Of a stretch of DNA of 62,845 nt, positions 33,342 through 43,556 are shown piece by piece. Location of the stretch: positions 249,476 through 312,320 of the forward strand of contig MSHC01000034.1 of assembly GCA_001940995.1 (NCBI GenBank), read 5' to 3'. Within the stretch, counting starts at the first letter, position 1. Each line of letters opens with the position of its first letter. The notes below the pieces were generated by a model. It was not told the origin of the DNA. It searched no databases and worked only from the letters and a program-made list of their open reading frames with translations. Origin of the DNA: Ruminococcus sp. Phil15. GTDB taxonomy: Bacteria; Bacillota; Clostridia; Oscillospirales; Ruminococcaceae. Both the position numbers and the translations under genes were made by a program.

Positions 33342-36131
33342 TTATTCAATAACTATATTTGCCTTACTTACTCCGTTGGTTTTGCTGACAATGATCTGAT
33401 TTGGAATACGCTGTTTTAGCTCTCCGATATGCGAGATAATACCAACAAGCTTGTACGATGATGAAAGCTTGAGCAGAGCGTCGATTGCGCTTTTAAGTGC
33501 GTTTTCGCTGAGTGAGCCAAATCCCTCGTCAATGAACATTGTGTCAAGGACTATGCCGCCTGCCGACTGCTGGATTTTGTCGGACATTCCCAGTGCGAGC
33601 GACAATGATGCGAGGAAGCTTTCTCCTCCTGAAAGGCTTGCAATAGGTCTAATACTTCCGTTGTCGTGGTCGATTATATCAAGCTCAAGACCTGATTTTG
33701 AGTTGCCGCTTCCCTCCTCTCGGCGTTTCATCTCATATTTTCCGCCCGTAATGCTTATAAGACGCTCGTTTGACTTTGAAATGATCTGCTCAAAATATGA
33801 CATCTGTGCATAAGCTTCGAGCGAAATCTTTTCCTTACCGAGAATTGTTCCGTTGACTGTTTTGGCAATCGGTCTGTAAACATTGAGACTTTCTTCAAGC
33901 TTACAGCGTAATTCAAGCTGTTGCTCAATAGCCTTTAGCGCATCTGTATTGACAGCAATCATCTTGTGCATAGAGATACCTGAGCTTTCGATTGCCTTTG
34001 AATTTGAAACAAGCTTATTCTGTAATTCTTCAAGCGCTTTAGGCTCTTTTTCCTCATAGGAATACTTGTCGGTTTCCTTTAGTGAAAGAATGGACGCCTT
34101 ATGTTCTTTGATTTTATTAAGGCAGTTATCGGCAGCGTTTTTTAAAGCATCGGCATTGTCCTTTGTGGTTTTAATCTTGCGTTCAGATGAAGTAATGTAC
34201 TCGGCTGCCTTATTTAAGCTATCAAATTCGAGCTGAGAAGAAAGCTTATTAAAGTGTGACGTCCTTTCTTTGATTGATTCAGAAACAACGGCAAGGCTGC
34301 TTCTGAGCTTTGAAATTTCGTTTTTAGATGCTTCAAAAGATTTTTCTGTCTTATCAAGATAGCTTTCAAGCTCTTCTCTGCGTTTAAGTTTGAGGTTGAG
34401 CTTTTTAAGATTCTCGCTTAGTTCATTTGAAAGACCAGATTCACTTTCGTATGCGTTATTGATAATTCTTAAAAGCGTACCGTCCGAAAGCTCTTTTTCT
34501 GCAATTTCGCCGTCGGTGAGACTATTCGTCATATTTATAATTTCAGAGGCAACCGTATTCTTTTTGCCGTGATTTTCGGAATAGCTTGCATAAGCTTTTT
34601 TTTCTTCTGAAATTGCGCTGTCGGATTTTGCTCTAGCGGTATTTACTTCAGATTCACTTGGAATATTATCCGACAAATCGGCAAGCTTAGGGTGTGCGGT
34701 ACTGCCGCATACAGGACATTCCTCGCCATCTTCAAGCGTGCTTGCTATTATGCCTGCTTGTCCATTAATAAAAGCAGATGTAAGTTTATTACTAAGCGCT
34801 CTTGCCGAATCAGCCTTTTCCTGCGCAAGCTTGTGCCTTTCAGAAAACGCAGCTTCACGCTTTATAAGCTTATTGTAGGTATCCAGTCTTTCAATTATTC
34901 CCTTTAAAGCTTCAAGTTTTTGTTTGCTGTTATTTAGCGAAATGCTGACTTGTGAGATCTTAGCGTCGATATCTTTGAGGTCCGAAAGCTCTGCTTTGCA
35001 TTCTGCAACTTCATTTGCAAGATTGCCGTTATATTCAAGTTGTTTTTCAAGATCTGCTTCGGCCTGATTTTGTGCGGAAGAAAGAGATACGAGTTCGGAA
35101 TGGAGATTGTCACGTTCTTCATATCTGTCAAGGCAGGATTTAACCAACTGTACCTTTTCTTCAACAGGTATCAGCTCCGATAGCGTATCTGCAATTGCTT
35201 TTTGCTTTTCGGAAACAAGGCGATACCTTTCGCTCTCGGCCGTTATTTCCGCCTCAAGCTGGGAAATTTTCTTTTGTGTTTCAATATGATATTTAAGCAG
35301 GGTAAGCTGTTCGGTCACCTTGCGTATTTTGTTATCGTTCTTGATTTTAGCATTTTCAAAGCCTTTTATCGCGCCTTCAATCTCTGCATCGACGTTATTA
35401 ATAAGTGCAACAATCTCAGAACTTGGAAATTCGTTGTTTTTTGCTTTGACGATATCCTCGGAATATGCAGAATCGCTTGGTGCAATAAGCGTAGAAACAC
35501 TATGCGAAATGAGGTTATCTGATTTCTTTATGTCTGCCTCGATTGATGAGCATTTCTTTGTAAGCGCATCCTGGAGCTGCAAGTATTTTTCTGTGTTGAA
35601 CAGTTTTCTCAATATTTCCTGTCTGTCTTTTGTGTTTGCGCTTATAAGCTTTCTGAATTCGCCTTGCGCAATCATTGAGATTTGCGAAAACTGGTTTTTA
35701 TCAATTGAGAGAAGCTCGGATATATATTCCCTTGCGGGATCAATTTTATTGATTACTGTTATCCCGTCAGGTAATGTGAGTTCAACGCTTGGGTCAACCT
35801 TTACCTCGCCGCTTTTACCTTTAAGAGCAGGTCTTGTGTATGCAGGAGTTCTCTTGATTTTGTAAATATCGCCCTTGTGTATAAATTCAAGATAAACTGA
35901 AGTTTCGGACTTTGCGTCTGAATATGTAGATCTCATCATAGCAGGCTTACGGTCTTTACCGTTAAGCTCTCCGTAAAGCGCAAATATAATTGCGTCAAAG
36001 ATTGTTGTTTTACCGGAGCCTGTATCGCCTGAAATAAGGTATATGCCGTTATTGCCAAGGAGAGAAAAGTCGATGGTCGTTGAATCTGCAAACGGACCGA
36101 ATGCAGTCATGGTAAGCTTAACAGGACGCAA
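33342..36131 (-). CDS. sbcC: Exonuclease subunit SbcC
   Basis: SbcC is the Rad50-like ATPase that works with SbcD to open hairpins and process DNA ends. The 929 residues comprise an N-terminal ATPase half with Walker A SGDTGSGKTTIFDA, two long coiled coils around a zinc hook ECPVCG, and a C-terminal half with the ABC signature LSGGESFLASLSLALG and Walker B DTMFIDEGFGSL. It starts next to the stop of sbcD, so the two are translationally coupled. It is the last gene of the 13-gene run. Confidence 0.96.
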   Translation of the reverse strand: MRPVKLTMTAFGPFADSTTIDFSLLGNNGIYLISGDTGSGKTTIFDAIIFALYGELNGKDRKPAMMRSTYSDAKSETSVYLEFIHKGDIYKIKRTPAYTRPALKGKSGEVKVDPSVELTLPDGITVINKIDPAREYISELLSIDKNQFSQISMIAQGEFRKLISANTKDRQEILRKLFNTEKYLQLQDALTKKCSSIEADIKKSDNLISHSVSTLIAPSDSAYSEDIVKAKNNEFPSSEIVALINNVDAEIEGAIKGFENAKIKNDNKIRKVTEQLTLLKYHIETQKKISQLEAEITAESERYRLVSEKQKAIADTLSELIPVEEKVQLVKSCLDRYEERDNLHSELVSLSSAQNQAEADLEKQLEYNGNLANEVAECKAELSDLKDIDAKISQVSISLNNSKQKLEALKGIIERLDTYNKLIKREAAFSERHKLAQEKADSARALSNKLTSAFINGQAGIIASTLEDGEECPVCGSTAHPKLADLSDNIPSESEVNTARAKSDSAISEEKKAYASYSENHGKKNTVASEIINMTNSLTDGEIAEKELSDGTLLRIINNAYESESGLSNELSENLKKLNLKLKRREELESYLDKTEKSFEASKNEISKLRSSLAVVSESIKERTSHFNKLSSQLEFDSLNKAAEYITSSERKIKTTKDNADALKNAADNCLNKIKEHKASILSLKETDKYSYEEKEPKALEELQNKLVSNSKAIESSGISMHKMIAVNTDALKAIEQQLELRCKLEESLNVYRPIAKTVNGTILGKEKISLEAYAQMSYFEQIISKSNERLISITGGKYEMKRREEGSGNSKSGLELDIIDHDNGSIRPIASLSGGESFLASLSLALGMSDKIQQSAGGIVLDTMFIDEGFGSLSENALKSAIDALLKLSSSYKLVGIISHIGELKQRIPNQIIVSKTNGVSKANIVIE

Positions 36132-37268
36132 TTACTTCACCTCCCATATTTCTTCAATCATAGCGCTGAGCGCTTCCTGCTGTTTTGGGGTCATATCCAT
36201 ACCGTTCTGCGTAAGATAAAGTTCGGAGATAAGCTCCAGCGGTGTTTTGGACGAGCTGTCAGAGAATACCTCCGCCTCGGAGTAGAAGTTTGATCTGGTG
36301 TTATCATAACTGATTTTTAAAAACCTTGGGTATATTTTTCTGATTTCGGACACAGCGAAGTGGTTTTCTTCCTCGTCCGTGAGAATTATATTGATATAAC
36401 ATTCTCTGTTTATCTTTTCGTAAAATTCACCGTCCAAAATCTCCGAGAGCTTTCCTTTAATTGTTATCATATCACGCAGAGGAGTAAGCTCGACCTTGTT
36501 AAGCGAGATATTGCCCTTTTGGGAAATTTCACCTATTATAACAGATTTGATCTGTCTTACCTCGGAAACAGAATATTTTAGCGGTGTACCGCTGTATCTT
36601 ATGTTTTCATTTCCGCCTATGATTTGCGGGCTGTGGACATGCCCGAGCGCAACATAATCAAAGCCGTTAAAAACTTCGGAATCTACGTTATCAAGTCCGC
36701 CGATTGTGACGTTTTCGGAATCGCAAGTTATGCTTCCGGCAACGTACTGGTGACATAAAAGAATATTCCTTTGTGAGAAATCAATATCGGTATTCCGAAG
36801 CGCAATGGAAACTGCTTCTGTGTAATTATTAATTTCATCTTCCGGATATCTTGTCCTTACATTGGTCGGCTTTATAAACGGGAAAAGATAGATGTTGACA
36901 TCTCCGTATTTGTCGTTTATTACAACCTTCTTTATTGTTCCGTCATAGGTATGAGAAAAGTGTATGCCTGCCGAGTCCATAATTCTGTCGCCGAATGAAA
37001 TTCTGTCGGCAGAATCGTGGTTTCCGCTTATGGCGCACACCTTTATGCCTCTGCTGTAAATATCCGAAATAAACTCGTCAAGCAGAGATACAGCCTCCTC
37101 GCTAGCGACTGACTTATCATAAATATCTCCCGATAGAAGAATTACATCAACATCCTCTCTTTCGGCAATGTCAACGATTTGATTTAATATATGCTTCTGA
37201 TCCTCATATAGGGAATAGTCATACAGCTTAATACCAATATGCAGGTCTGATGTGTGCAGAAATTTCAT
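36132..37268 (-). CDS. sbcD: Exonuclease subunit SbcD
   Basis: This 378-residue Mre11-type metallophosphatase has the metal motifs HTSDLHIG (near residue 5), LLSGDIYD, SGNHDS and GHVH in YVALGHVHSPQ, plus the usual C-terminal capping domain. AAAGGAG is just upstream. The gene abuts sbcC and lies 11 bases after dnaE. Confidence 0.96.
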   Translation of the reverse strand: MKFLHTSDLHIGIKLYDYSLYEDQKHILNQIVDIAEREDVDVILLSGDIYDKSVASEEAVSLLDEFISDIYSRGIKVCAISGNHDSADRISFGDRIMDSAGIHFSHTYDGTIKKVVINDKYGDVNIYLFPFIKPTNVRTRYPEDEINNYTEAVSIALRNTDIDFSQRNILLCHQYVAGSITCDSENVTIGGLDNVDSEVFNGFDYVALGHVHSPQIIGGNENIRYSGTPLKYSVSEVRQIKSVIIGEISQKGNISLNKVELTPLRDMITIKGKLSEILDGEFYEKINRECYINIILTDEEENHFAVSEIRKIYPRFLKISYDNTRSNFYSEAEVFSDSSSKTPLELISELYLTQNGMDMTPKQQEALSAMIEEIWEVK

Positions 37269-37279
37269 ATTTCTCTCCT

Positions 37280-40200
37280 TTAAAATCTTACATTTTCTTC
37301 TCCGAGAATTTTTTGCAGTCCTTCTAAAACCTGCTCGTTTACGCTTATTGAAGCAATACCCTTTAATGATACGTTTCGCTTTAAATCTGCGAGATGAATT
37401 ATTAATGGCGTGTCACCGTGATTGTCGAAAAGATAATTCTTTACATCTTGCAGACGTTCTCCGTCATCTGAATTAAGTCGCAGGAAAAGCTTTTTACCGT
37501 AAAGGACATCTGTAAACTGCTTTGCCGACTCTATCTTTTCTGCGATTATCTTAGGCGCTTCATCGTCTTTAAGTGAAATATGCCCATGAATTGCGAGAGG
37601 TATTTTCTTTTCAATCATGGGCTTGCAGAGTGCGAAAATTTTAGGAAAGATTATAACTTCTGCCGAGCCTGTCATATCTTCAAATACTGCAAAGCACATT
37701 CTTTCTCCGTTTTTTGCACTGTGAAGCTTAATCGACTGTGTTATAGCCAGAATTGTGACGTTGTCGCCGTCTTTCGAGTCTGTTTCTTCTCCGACGATGT
37801 CGGAAATTTTTGAGACCATAGCCGCCTTGCTGGTTGCTGAGTACGCTTCAAGCGGGTGTCCTGAGAAGTATATTCCAAGGGAATCCTTCTCCATTTCCAA
37901 AAGCTCTTCTGATGTGTATTCCGGTTCATACGGAAACTCGTCATATATCTGACTCTTTTCTGTTGCTGAGAACATTCCGAAAAAGTCAAGCTGGCCTGAG
38001 ATGTTATTTCTGCTTCTCTCATTTGAATCCTTTATAAGATGTTCATAGTTATGCACCATCTGTTTGCGGTTAGCCTGCTTTAGGCTATCGAATGCGCCGC
38101 TTCTTATAAGCGCTTCTACTGCACGGAGGTTTATCTGTTCCGGCTTCATTCTGAAGCAGAAATCCGTAAGGGAAACGAATTCGCCGTGTTCGTCCCTTTC
38201 CTTTATGATTTCGTTTATAACACCGCTGCCGAGCGTTTTAATTGCAAGAAGTCCGAAGCGTATATTTCCGTCTTCCGTTATAAAACCAAGCTGACTCTTG
38301 TTGATATCAACGCTCAGTATGCTGACGCCGTTTTTTCTTGCTGATGCGCAATATCCTGCCAGCTTTTCAGAGCCGTCCCCTATTACAGACGTCATAAGGG
38401 CGGCCATATATGCAGGATAGTGGTGGCATTTCAGGTATGCCGTCTGGTATGATATTGTTGCATATGCGGCTGCGTGAGATTTATTAAATGCGTAGGAAGC
38501 AAAGGACGACATATCATCAAAAAGCTCATTTGCGATTTCAGGCGAGATACCGTTTGCAACACAGCCTACGCAGTTGACCGAACCGTCTGGGTTTTTGTCG
38601 CCGTAGATAAACGCACTCCGTTCGGCCTCAAGCACCTTGGCTTTCTTCTTTGCCATTGCACGTCTTACTATGTCTGCCCTGCCGTATGAATAGCCTGCAA
38701 GACTTCTGAAAATCTGCATAACCTGCTCCTGGTATACAATACAGCCGTAGGTTACTTCAAGAATTGGCTTTAGAAGCGGATGCTTGTACTTTATTTTGTC
38801 GGGATTGTGCTTGTTAGAAATGTATGTCCCGATAGAATCCATAGGACCCGGACGGTAGAGGGATATAATTGCAATCAGGTCCTCGATCTTTTCGGGCTGA
38901 AGCCGCATAATCGTAGATGTCATCCCTGCGCTTTCAAACTGGAAAACCCCATCGGTATCGCCTTTTGAGAGCATAGTAAACACAGGCTTGTCATCAAGCG
39001 GAATGTTATTAACGTCAAAGCTTTGGTCGTTCTTTCTTAGTTCAATTTCACAGCTGTGGATAACGGTAAGATTGCGAAGTCCTAAAAAGTCGAATTTTAA
39101 GAGTCCCATACTTTCAAGGACAGTCATTGTAAACTGGGTTGAAATCTGTCCGTCACGGCTAAAAAGCGGAACATAGCTATCTACCGGATCTTTTGTTATT
39201 ACGATACCTGCGGCGTGAGTGCCGACACTCTTTGGCATACCCTCGATTTTCATAGCAGTGTCGATAAGCTGTTTTACCCTGCTATCATTGTCGTAAAGCT
39301 CTTTAAGCTCGGGCTCGGCGTTTAGCGCTGATTTAAGGGAAATATCCAGCGCTCTCGGTATCTTTTTGGCTACTTCGTCTGCAAGCTGATACGGCAGATT
39401 CATCGATCTTGCGGCATCTCTTACCGCGCCTCTTGCCGCCATAGTATTGAACGTAGCAATCTGTGCTACATATTCATTTCCGTAACGCCTTTTAACGTAA
39501 TCTATTACGTCCTGTCTGCCGTTGATGCAAAAGTCGATATCAAAGTCTGGCATAGATACTCTCTCAGGGTTTAAAAACCTTTCAAAGAGCAGGTCGTATT
39601 TTAGTGGGTCAATTCCTGTTATGCCTACGCAGTATGCGCAGATGCTACCTGCACCGCTCCCTCTGCCAAGTCCTACCGGAATATCGTTTCTCCTAGCGTA
39701 GTTTGTAAAATCCCACACGATAAGGAAGTAGTCGATATATCCCATTTTTTCGATTACTGAAAATTCGTATTCAAGCCTTTCTCTTGCTTCTATGTTGTTT
39801 ACTCCGTAGTGCTTTCTGAGTCCGTCCTCGCAAAGCTTTCTAAAGAATTCCTTGTTATCGTCAACACCGCTTAGCTTAAATTTCGGAAGCTTTATCTTGC
39901 CGAATTCAAACTCGATATTACACATATCCGCAATCTTTACAGTGTTTGAAACTGCATCTTTGTACGATGAAAACAGCGAGTTCATTTCATCGCCTGATTT
40001 AATATAAAACTCGTCCGTCGGGAACATTAGCGCCTTGGGGTCGCCAAGTGTTGTTTTGGTAGAAATACAGACAAGCACCTGCTGCATAAACGAGTCCTGC
40101 TTTGTGATATAGTGTGCGTCGTTAGTTGCGACAAGGGGAATACCAGTTTCCCTTGAAAGTCTTGCAAGAAGCGGAAGTATCTTTTTCTGCTCGTCAATGT

Positions 40201-40735
40201 CGTGATTCTGGATTTCTATATAGTAGTTGCCCTGACCGAAAATGTTGTTATAGGTAATGGCAGTTTCTTTGGCTCCCTCGTAATCGTTGTTAAGAAGCTT
40301 CCTGGGGATTTCGCCTGCAAGACACGCAGATAGGCACACAAGGCCTTCAGAATGTTCCTTCAATAGCTCCAAATCTACTCTCGGACGTGAGAAGAAACCC
40401 TCGATATAGCCGGCAGAAACCAGCTTTATAAGGTTTTGATAGCCCTTCATATTTTTGCATAGCAAGACAAGATGGTACGGCGAGGTGTCAATTTTGTTGA
40501 CCTTATCAAATCGGGTTCTTGGCGCTACATAGACTTCGCAGCCTATGATAGGCTTAATTCCCTCTTTTAAGCAGGCATTGTAAAATTCAATTGCGCCGTA
40601 CATATTGCCGTGGTCCGTAATAGCGATAGCTTTCTGTCCAAGGCTTTTGGCATAGGAAGCAAGCTCGCTTATGCGACAGGCGCCGTCAAGTAAGCTGTAT
40701 TCTGTATGGACGTGAAGATGTACAAAATCCTGCAT
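37280..40735 (-). CDS. dnaE: DNA polymerase III alpha subunit DnaE
   Basis: The 1151-residue polymerase has an N-terminal PHP domain (HVHTEYSLLDG, AITDHGNMYG) with its metal residues kept. The palm has GLGRGSGAGSICAY and the catalytic PDFDIDF, followed by fingers, tandem HhH, and an OB fold near residue 1000 (VTILAITQSIKLHSAKNGERMCF). In Firmicutes with both DnaE and PolC, this form extends primers and copies the lagging strand. The gene is 14 bases after whiA. Confidence 0.95.
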   Translation of the reverse strand: MQDFVHLHVHTEYSLLDGACRISELASYAKSLGQKAIAITDHGNMYGAIEFYNACLKEGIKPIIGCEVYVAPRTRFDKVNKIDTSPYHLVLLCKNMKGYQNLIKLVSAGYIEGFFSRPRVDLELLKEHSEGLVCLSACLAGEIPRKLLNNDYEGAKETAITYNNIFGQGNYYIEIQNHDIDEQKKILPLLARLSRETGIPLVATNDAHYITKQDSFMQQVLVCISTKTTLGDPKALMFPTDEFYIKSGDEMNSLFSSYKDAVSNTVKIADMCNIEFEFGKIKLPKFKLSGVDDNKEFFRKLCEDGLRKHYGVNNIEARERLEYEFSVIEKMGYIDYFLIVWDFTNYARRNDIPVGLGRGSGAGSICAYCVGITGIDPLKYDLLFERFLNPERVSMPDFDIDFCINGRQDVIDYVKRRYGNEYVAQIATFNTMAARGAVRDAARSMNLPYQLADEVAKKIPRALDISLKSALNAEPELKELYDNDSRVKQLIDTAMKIEGMPKSVGTHAAGIVITKDPVDSYVPLFSRDGQISTQFTMTVLESMGLLKFDFLGLRNLTVIHSCEIELRKNDQSFDVNNIPLDDKPVFTMLSKGDTDGVFQFESAGMTSTIMRLQPEKIEDLIAIISLYRPGPMDSIGTYISNKHNPDKIKYKHPLLKPILEVTYGCIVYQEQVMQIFRSLAGYSYGRADIVRRAMAKKKAKVLEAERSAFIYGDKNPDGSVNCVGCVANGISPEIANELFDDMSSFASYAFNKSHAAAYATISYQTAYLKCHHYPAYMAALMTSVIGDGSEKLAGYCASARKNGVSILSVDINKSQLGFITEDGNIRFGLLAIKTLGSGVINEIIKERDEHGEFVSLTDFCFRMKPEQINLRAVEALIRSGAFDSLKQANRKQMVHNYEHLIKDSNERSRNNISGQLDFFGMFSATEKSQIYDEFPYEPEYTSEELLEMEKDSLGIYFSGHPLEAYSATSKAAMVSKISDIVGEETDSKDGDNVTILAITQSIKLHSAKNGERMCFAVFEDMTGSAEVIIFPKIFALCKPMIEKKIPLAIHGHISLKDDEAPKIIAEKIESAKQFTDVLYGKKLFLRLNSDDGERLQDVKNYLFDNHGDTPLIIHLADLKRNVSLKGIASISVNEQVLEGLQKILGEENVRF

Positions 40736-40749
40736 CTTAATTCTCCTTG

Positions 40750-41652
40750 TTACGGATTTTCCGAGAGCTTTATAAGCTTATTTAATCTATGGTTAAGGCC
40801 GCTTCGTGATATAGGAGGCTCGATTATTTCAAGAAGCTCGCTAAGCGACATCTCGGGGTTTTCTATTCTGGCTCTAGCTACAGACTGAAGCTCCAGCGGC
40901 AACGCTTCAAGACCAATCGTAGCGTCCAGCTTGTTTATTGCGTCAACCTGCTTTTTGGAAGCAATACTCGATTTCCTGAAATTTGCTGTTGCACAGTTTA
41001 TTGAGCGGTTTATCTGATTTGAGCCTTCCTTGTCCACCTTTACCGTAATGTGTTTTAGCGCCGCCATAGGAGCGCCCACAATAGTTAAAATGTCCTGTAT
41101 ATTTTCGCTGTCTTTGAGGTACACTATCTCGTTTTTGCCTCTTGACATCTGTTTTGCGATAATTCCATAGCTGTCAATGAGCAGAAGTCCCAAATCGTTG
41201 CACAGGTCAAGCGTCGGTACAACGAATTCAAGGTGTGATTCCTTGTTTGGGTCGTTTACGCTTCCGCAGGCGAGATATGCACCTGAAATAAGCTGCGGAA
41301 TAAGCTTTGCTTTTGGCATAAGCCTTTCATCAAAACGCTGATGCTCCTTTTGTTTATCAAGCTTAAAATAGCTGAAAATTTTGTCTATTGCGACTTTATC
41401 GGAAATGCTGACCCCGCTGATTTTCCGTGAGCCTATTTCAAGCTCGCCAATTCCGATATCAATTCCTGCTATACGGCTCAAATTTTTTGCAAAGAAACTC
41501 GCTGTTTCCGTATGTTCTGCAAGGAAGCTGATATTATTTACAGTCAGTTTTTTACAGAATAAAAGCATACCCAAAATACAAGCTTCGCATTTTGGGCGTG
41601 AATTCATATTAGAAAGTATTTCTTCTTTTACAGAAACAGAAAACTGAATCAT
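40750..41652 (-). CDS. whiA: DNA-binding protein WhiA
   Basis: The 300-residue protein has the WhiA layout: two LAGLIDADG-like domains (FSVSVKEEILSN at the N-terminus, LIPQLISGAYLACGSVNDP in the middle) and a C-terminal HTH (SLSELLEIIEPPISRSGLNHRLNKL). In Firmicutes WhiA affects division and chromosome segregation. ATTCCTCC upstream is the complement of a good ribosome site. It lies 12 bases after rapZ without the yvcK gene that separates them in Bacillus. Confidence 0.94.
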   Translation of the reverse strand: MIQFSVSVKEEILSNMNSRPKCEACILGMLLFCKKLTVNNISFLAEHTETASFFAKNLSRIAGIDIGIGELEIGSRKISGVSISDKVAIDKIFSYFKLDKQKEHQRFDERLMPKAKLIPQLISGAYLACGSVNDPNKESHLEFVVPTLDLCNDLGLLLIDSYGIIAKQMSRGKNEIVYLKDSENIQDILTIVGAPMAALKHITVKVDKEGSNQINRSINCATANFRKSSIASKKQVDAINKLDATIGLEALPLELQSVARARIENPEMSLSELLEIIEPPISRSGLNHRLNKLIKLSENP

Positions 41653-41664
41653 AATTCCTCCGTT

Positions 41665-42525
41665 TTAGTGTTTATCAATATCCCTGTGTGAAATTCTTAC
41701 CTTATGGCCGCCGTCTTTTAGATGTTTTCCGAGTTTTTCTGCGAATGTTACGCTTCTGTGCTTGCCGCCTGTACATCCGAACGCTATAACGACCTGGGAC
41801 TTTCCTTCCTTGATATAAAGCGGAATGAGAAAATCTACGAGGTCTGTTATCTTTTTGAGAAGCTCCTTTGAATCGTCAAATTTCATTACATAGCTGGAAA
41901 CCTCTGTCTGCAAGCCTGTCTTTTGCTTCAGCTCAGGGATATAGAATGGATTTGGGAGACATCTTACGTCAAAAACGAGGTCGGCGTCTGATACAGGTCC
42001 ATGCTTGAAGCCAAAGGACATAACGTCTATATGAATGAAATTCTCTCTGTTCTCCAGGAAGATACTGAACATCTTTTCCTTGAACTGAGCGACAGAAAGG
42101 ATTGTAGTGTCAATGTAATAGTCTGACTCTGCTCTTACGCTTGAAAGCAGTGTTCTCTCTGTTTCGATTGCTTTTCTGATGTTGCCGAAAGATATTTCGT
42201 CAAGAGGGTGCTTTCTTCTTGTTTCCTTGTATCTTCTTACGATGCAGTCATCGCTTGAATCGAGAAACAGTATCTTGAGAGAAAGACTTTCCTCACGAAG
42301 CTCCTTGATCGTATCGCTAAGCTTCAAGAAAAAATCTCCGCCTCTGATATCTACAACAAAGGCAAACTTCTGTATGCCGTCTTTCATACCGCCGCAAATC
42401 TGGGCAAATTTTGTTATTAGCTCCGGCGGCATATTATCTATGCAGTAGTAGCCTATATCCTCCAAAACATCTATCGCGGTAGACTTACCGCTTCCGGATA
42501 CTCCTGTCACAATTAAAAAATCCAT
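41665..42525 (-). CDS. rapZ: RapZ/YvcJ nucleotide-binding protein
   Basis: This 286-residue P-loop protein has Walker A GVSGSGKS (8-15), DNMPPELI, a DLVFDVRCLPNPFY block and a C-terminal IAFGCTGGKHRSVTFAEKL, diagnostic for the family. RapZ in E. coli guides RNase E to a small RNA; YvcJ in Bacillus binds GTP and influences competence. The role here is open. A GGAGTGT site precedes the ATG. Between murB and whiA. Confidence 0.95.
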   Translation of the reverse strand: MDFLIVTGVSGSGKSTAIDVLEDIGYYCIDNMPPELITKFAQICGGMKDGIQKFAFVVDIRGGDFFLKLSDTIKELREESLSLKILFLDSSDDCIVRRYKETRRKHPLDEISFGNIRKAIETERTLLSSVRAESDYYIDTTILSVAQFKEKMFSIFLENRENFIHIDVMSFGFKHGPVSDADLVFDVRCLPNPFYIPELKQKTGLQTEVSSYVMKFDDSKELLKKITDLVDFLIPLYIKEGKSQVVIAFGCTGGKHRSVTFAEKLGKHLKDGGHKVRISHRDIDKH

Positions 42526-42560
42526 ATATCACACACTCCTTTTAGTGAGATGAAAAAATG

Positions 42561-43475
42561 CTAGTCTATAATCCTTACTTCACATTCGAGGCAGCAGCCT
42601 GTCTTTTCGCACACAATATTCTGAACGTTCTTTATGAGCGTCAGCACATCATCAAAGCTTGCGTTATCCTTGTTGATAACAAATCCGCAATGCTTTTCCG
42701 ACACCTGTGCGCCGCCAACCGAGTAGCCACGAAGTCCGCAATCATCAATAAGCTTGCCTGCGAAGCTGCCAAGAGGTCTTTTAAAGGTCGAGCCTGCACT
42801 GGGAAATTCCAGAGGCTGCTTTGTCTTACGTCTTAGCATAAGGTCGTCCATTTTCTCCTTAATTGCAGTCTTATCGCCCTTTTTAAGCTTGAATACAGCT
42901 TTGGTAATAACGCAGTCAATATCGTGAAAAACGCTCTTTCTGTAGGAAAGTACCATTTGCTTGACTGTAAAGTTTAAAACCTTGCCATTAAAATCAACGG
43001 CATTTGCGGAGTCTATAACGGTAGAGATATCTCCGTCGTATGCTCCGGCATTCATAAATACAGCGCCGCCTACCGTTCCTGGTATTCCGTATGCAAATTC
43101 AAGACCTGTAAGCTCGTTTTGGAGAGCGAACATACAGAGCTGTGAGAGCGTTGTGCCTGCCAAAACCTCAATCGTTGTATCGTCCAGGAGCTTTATTCCC
43201 TGAAAATCCTTGCCAACAACTATTACAACTCCGTCGAAGCCGTTATCGCTTACAAGCAGATTTGAGCCGTTGCCGATGACAAGAGTTTTTATATCATTCT
43301 CTGTACAGAATCTAAGCATTGACGCAATCGACTGCTCGCTGTTTGCAAGTACCATTGCAGAGCAGGGACCGCCGATTTTAAAGGTAGTGTGCTTTTTGAG
43401 CGGTTCGTTCAAAAGACAACAGCAACCAAGCTTTTCCGCATAGGATAAAACCTCAGATATAGTGTTATTATTCAT
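42561..43475 (-). CDS. murB: UDP-N-acetylenolpyruvoylglucosamine reductase
   Basis: MurB makes UDP-MurNAc with NADPH and FAD. The 304 residues show the FAD-binding start (TTFKIGGPCSAM, LGNGSNLLVSD-like VIGNGSNLLVSDNGFDG), GIPGTVGGAVFMNAGAYDG, the proton-donor region SYRKSVF, and PSAGSTFKRP with the catalytic Ser. It belongs to the short type II MurB group. It lies in a run with murD. Confidence 0.96.
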   Translation of the reverse strand: MNNNTISEVLSYAEKLGCCCLLNEPLKKHTTFKIGGPCSAMVLANSEQSIASMLRFCTENDIKTLVIGNGSNLLVSDNGFDGVVIVVGKDFQGIKLLDDTTIEVLAGTTLSQLCMFALQNELTGLEFAYGIPGTVGGAVFMNAGAYDGDISTVIDSANAVDFNGKVLNFTVKQMVLSYRKSVFHDIDCVITKAVFKLKKGDKTAIKEKMDDLMLRRKTKQPLEFPSAGSTFKRPLGSFAGKLIDDCGLRGYSVGGAQVSEKHCGFVINKDNASFDDVLTLIKNVQNIVCEKTGCCLECEVRIID

Positions 43476-43556
43476 ATAAAATCTACTTCGTCAGAAGTAT
43501 ATGCTCCCCTCTTATTTGATAGTTTGTTTTATGAATTTTTCTTACGTTCAAGAAGC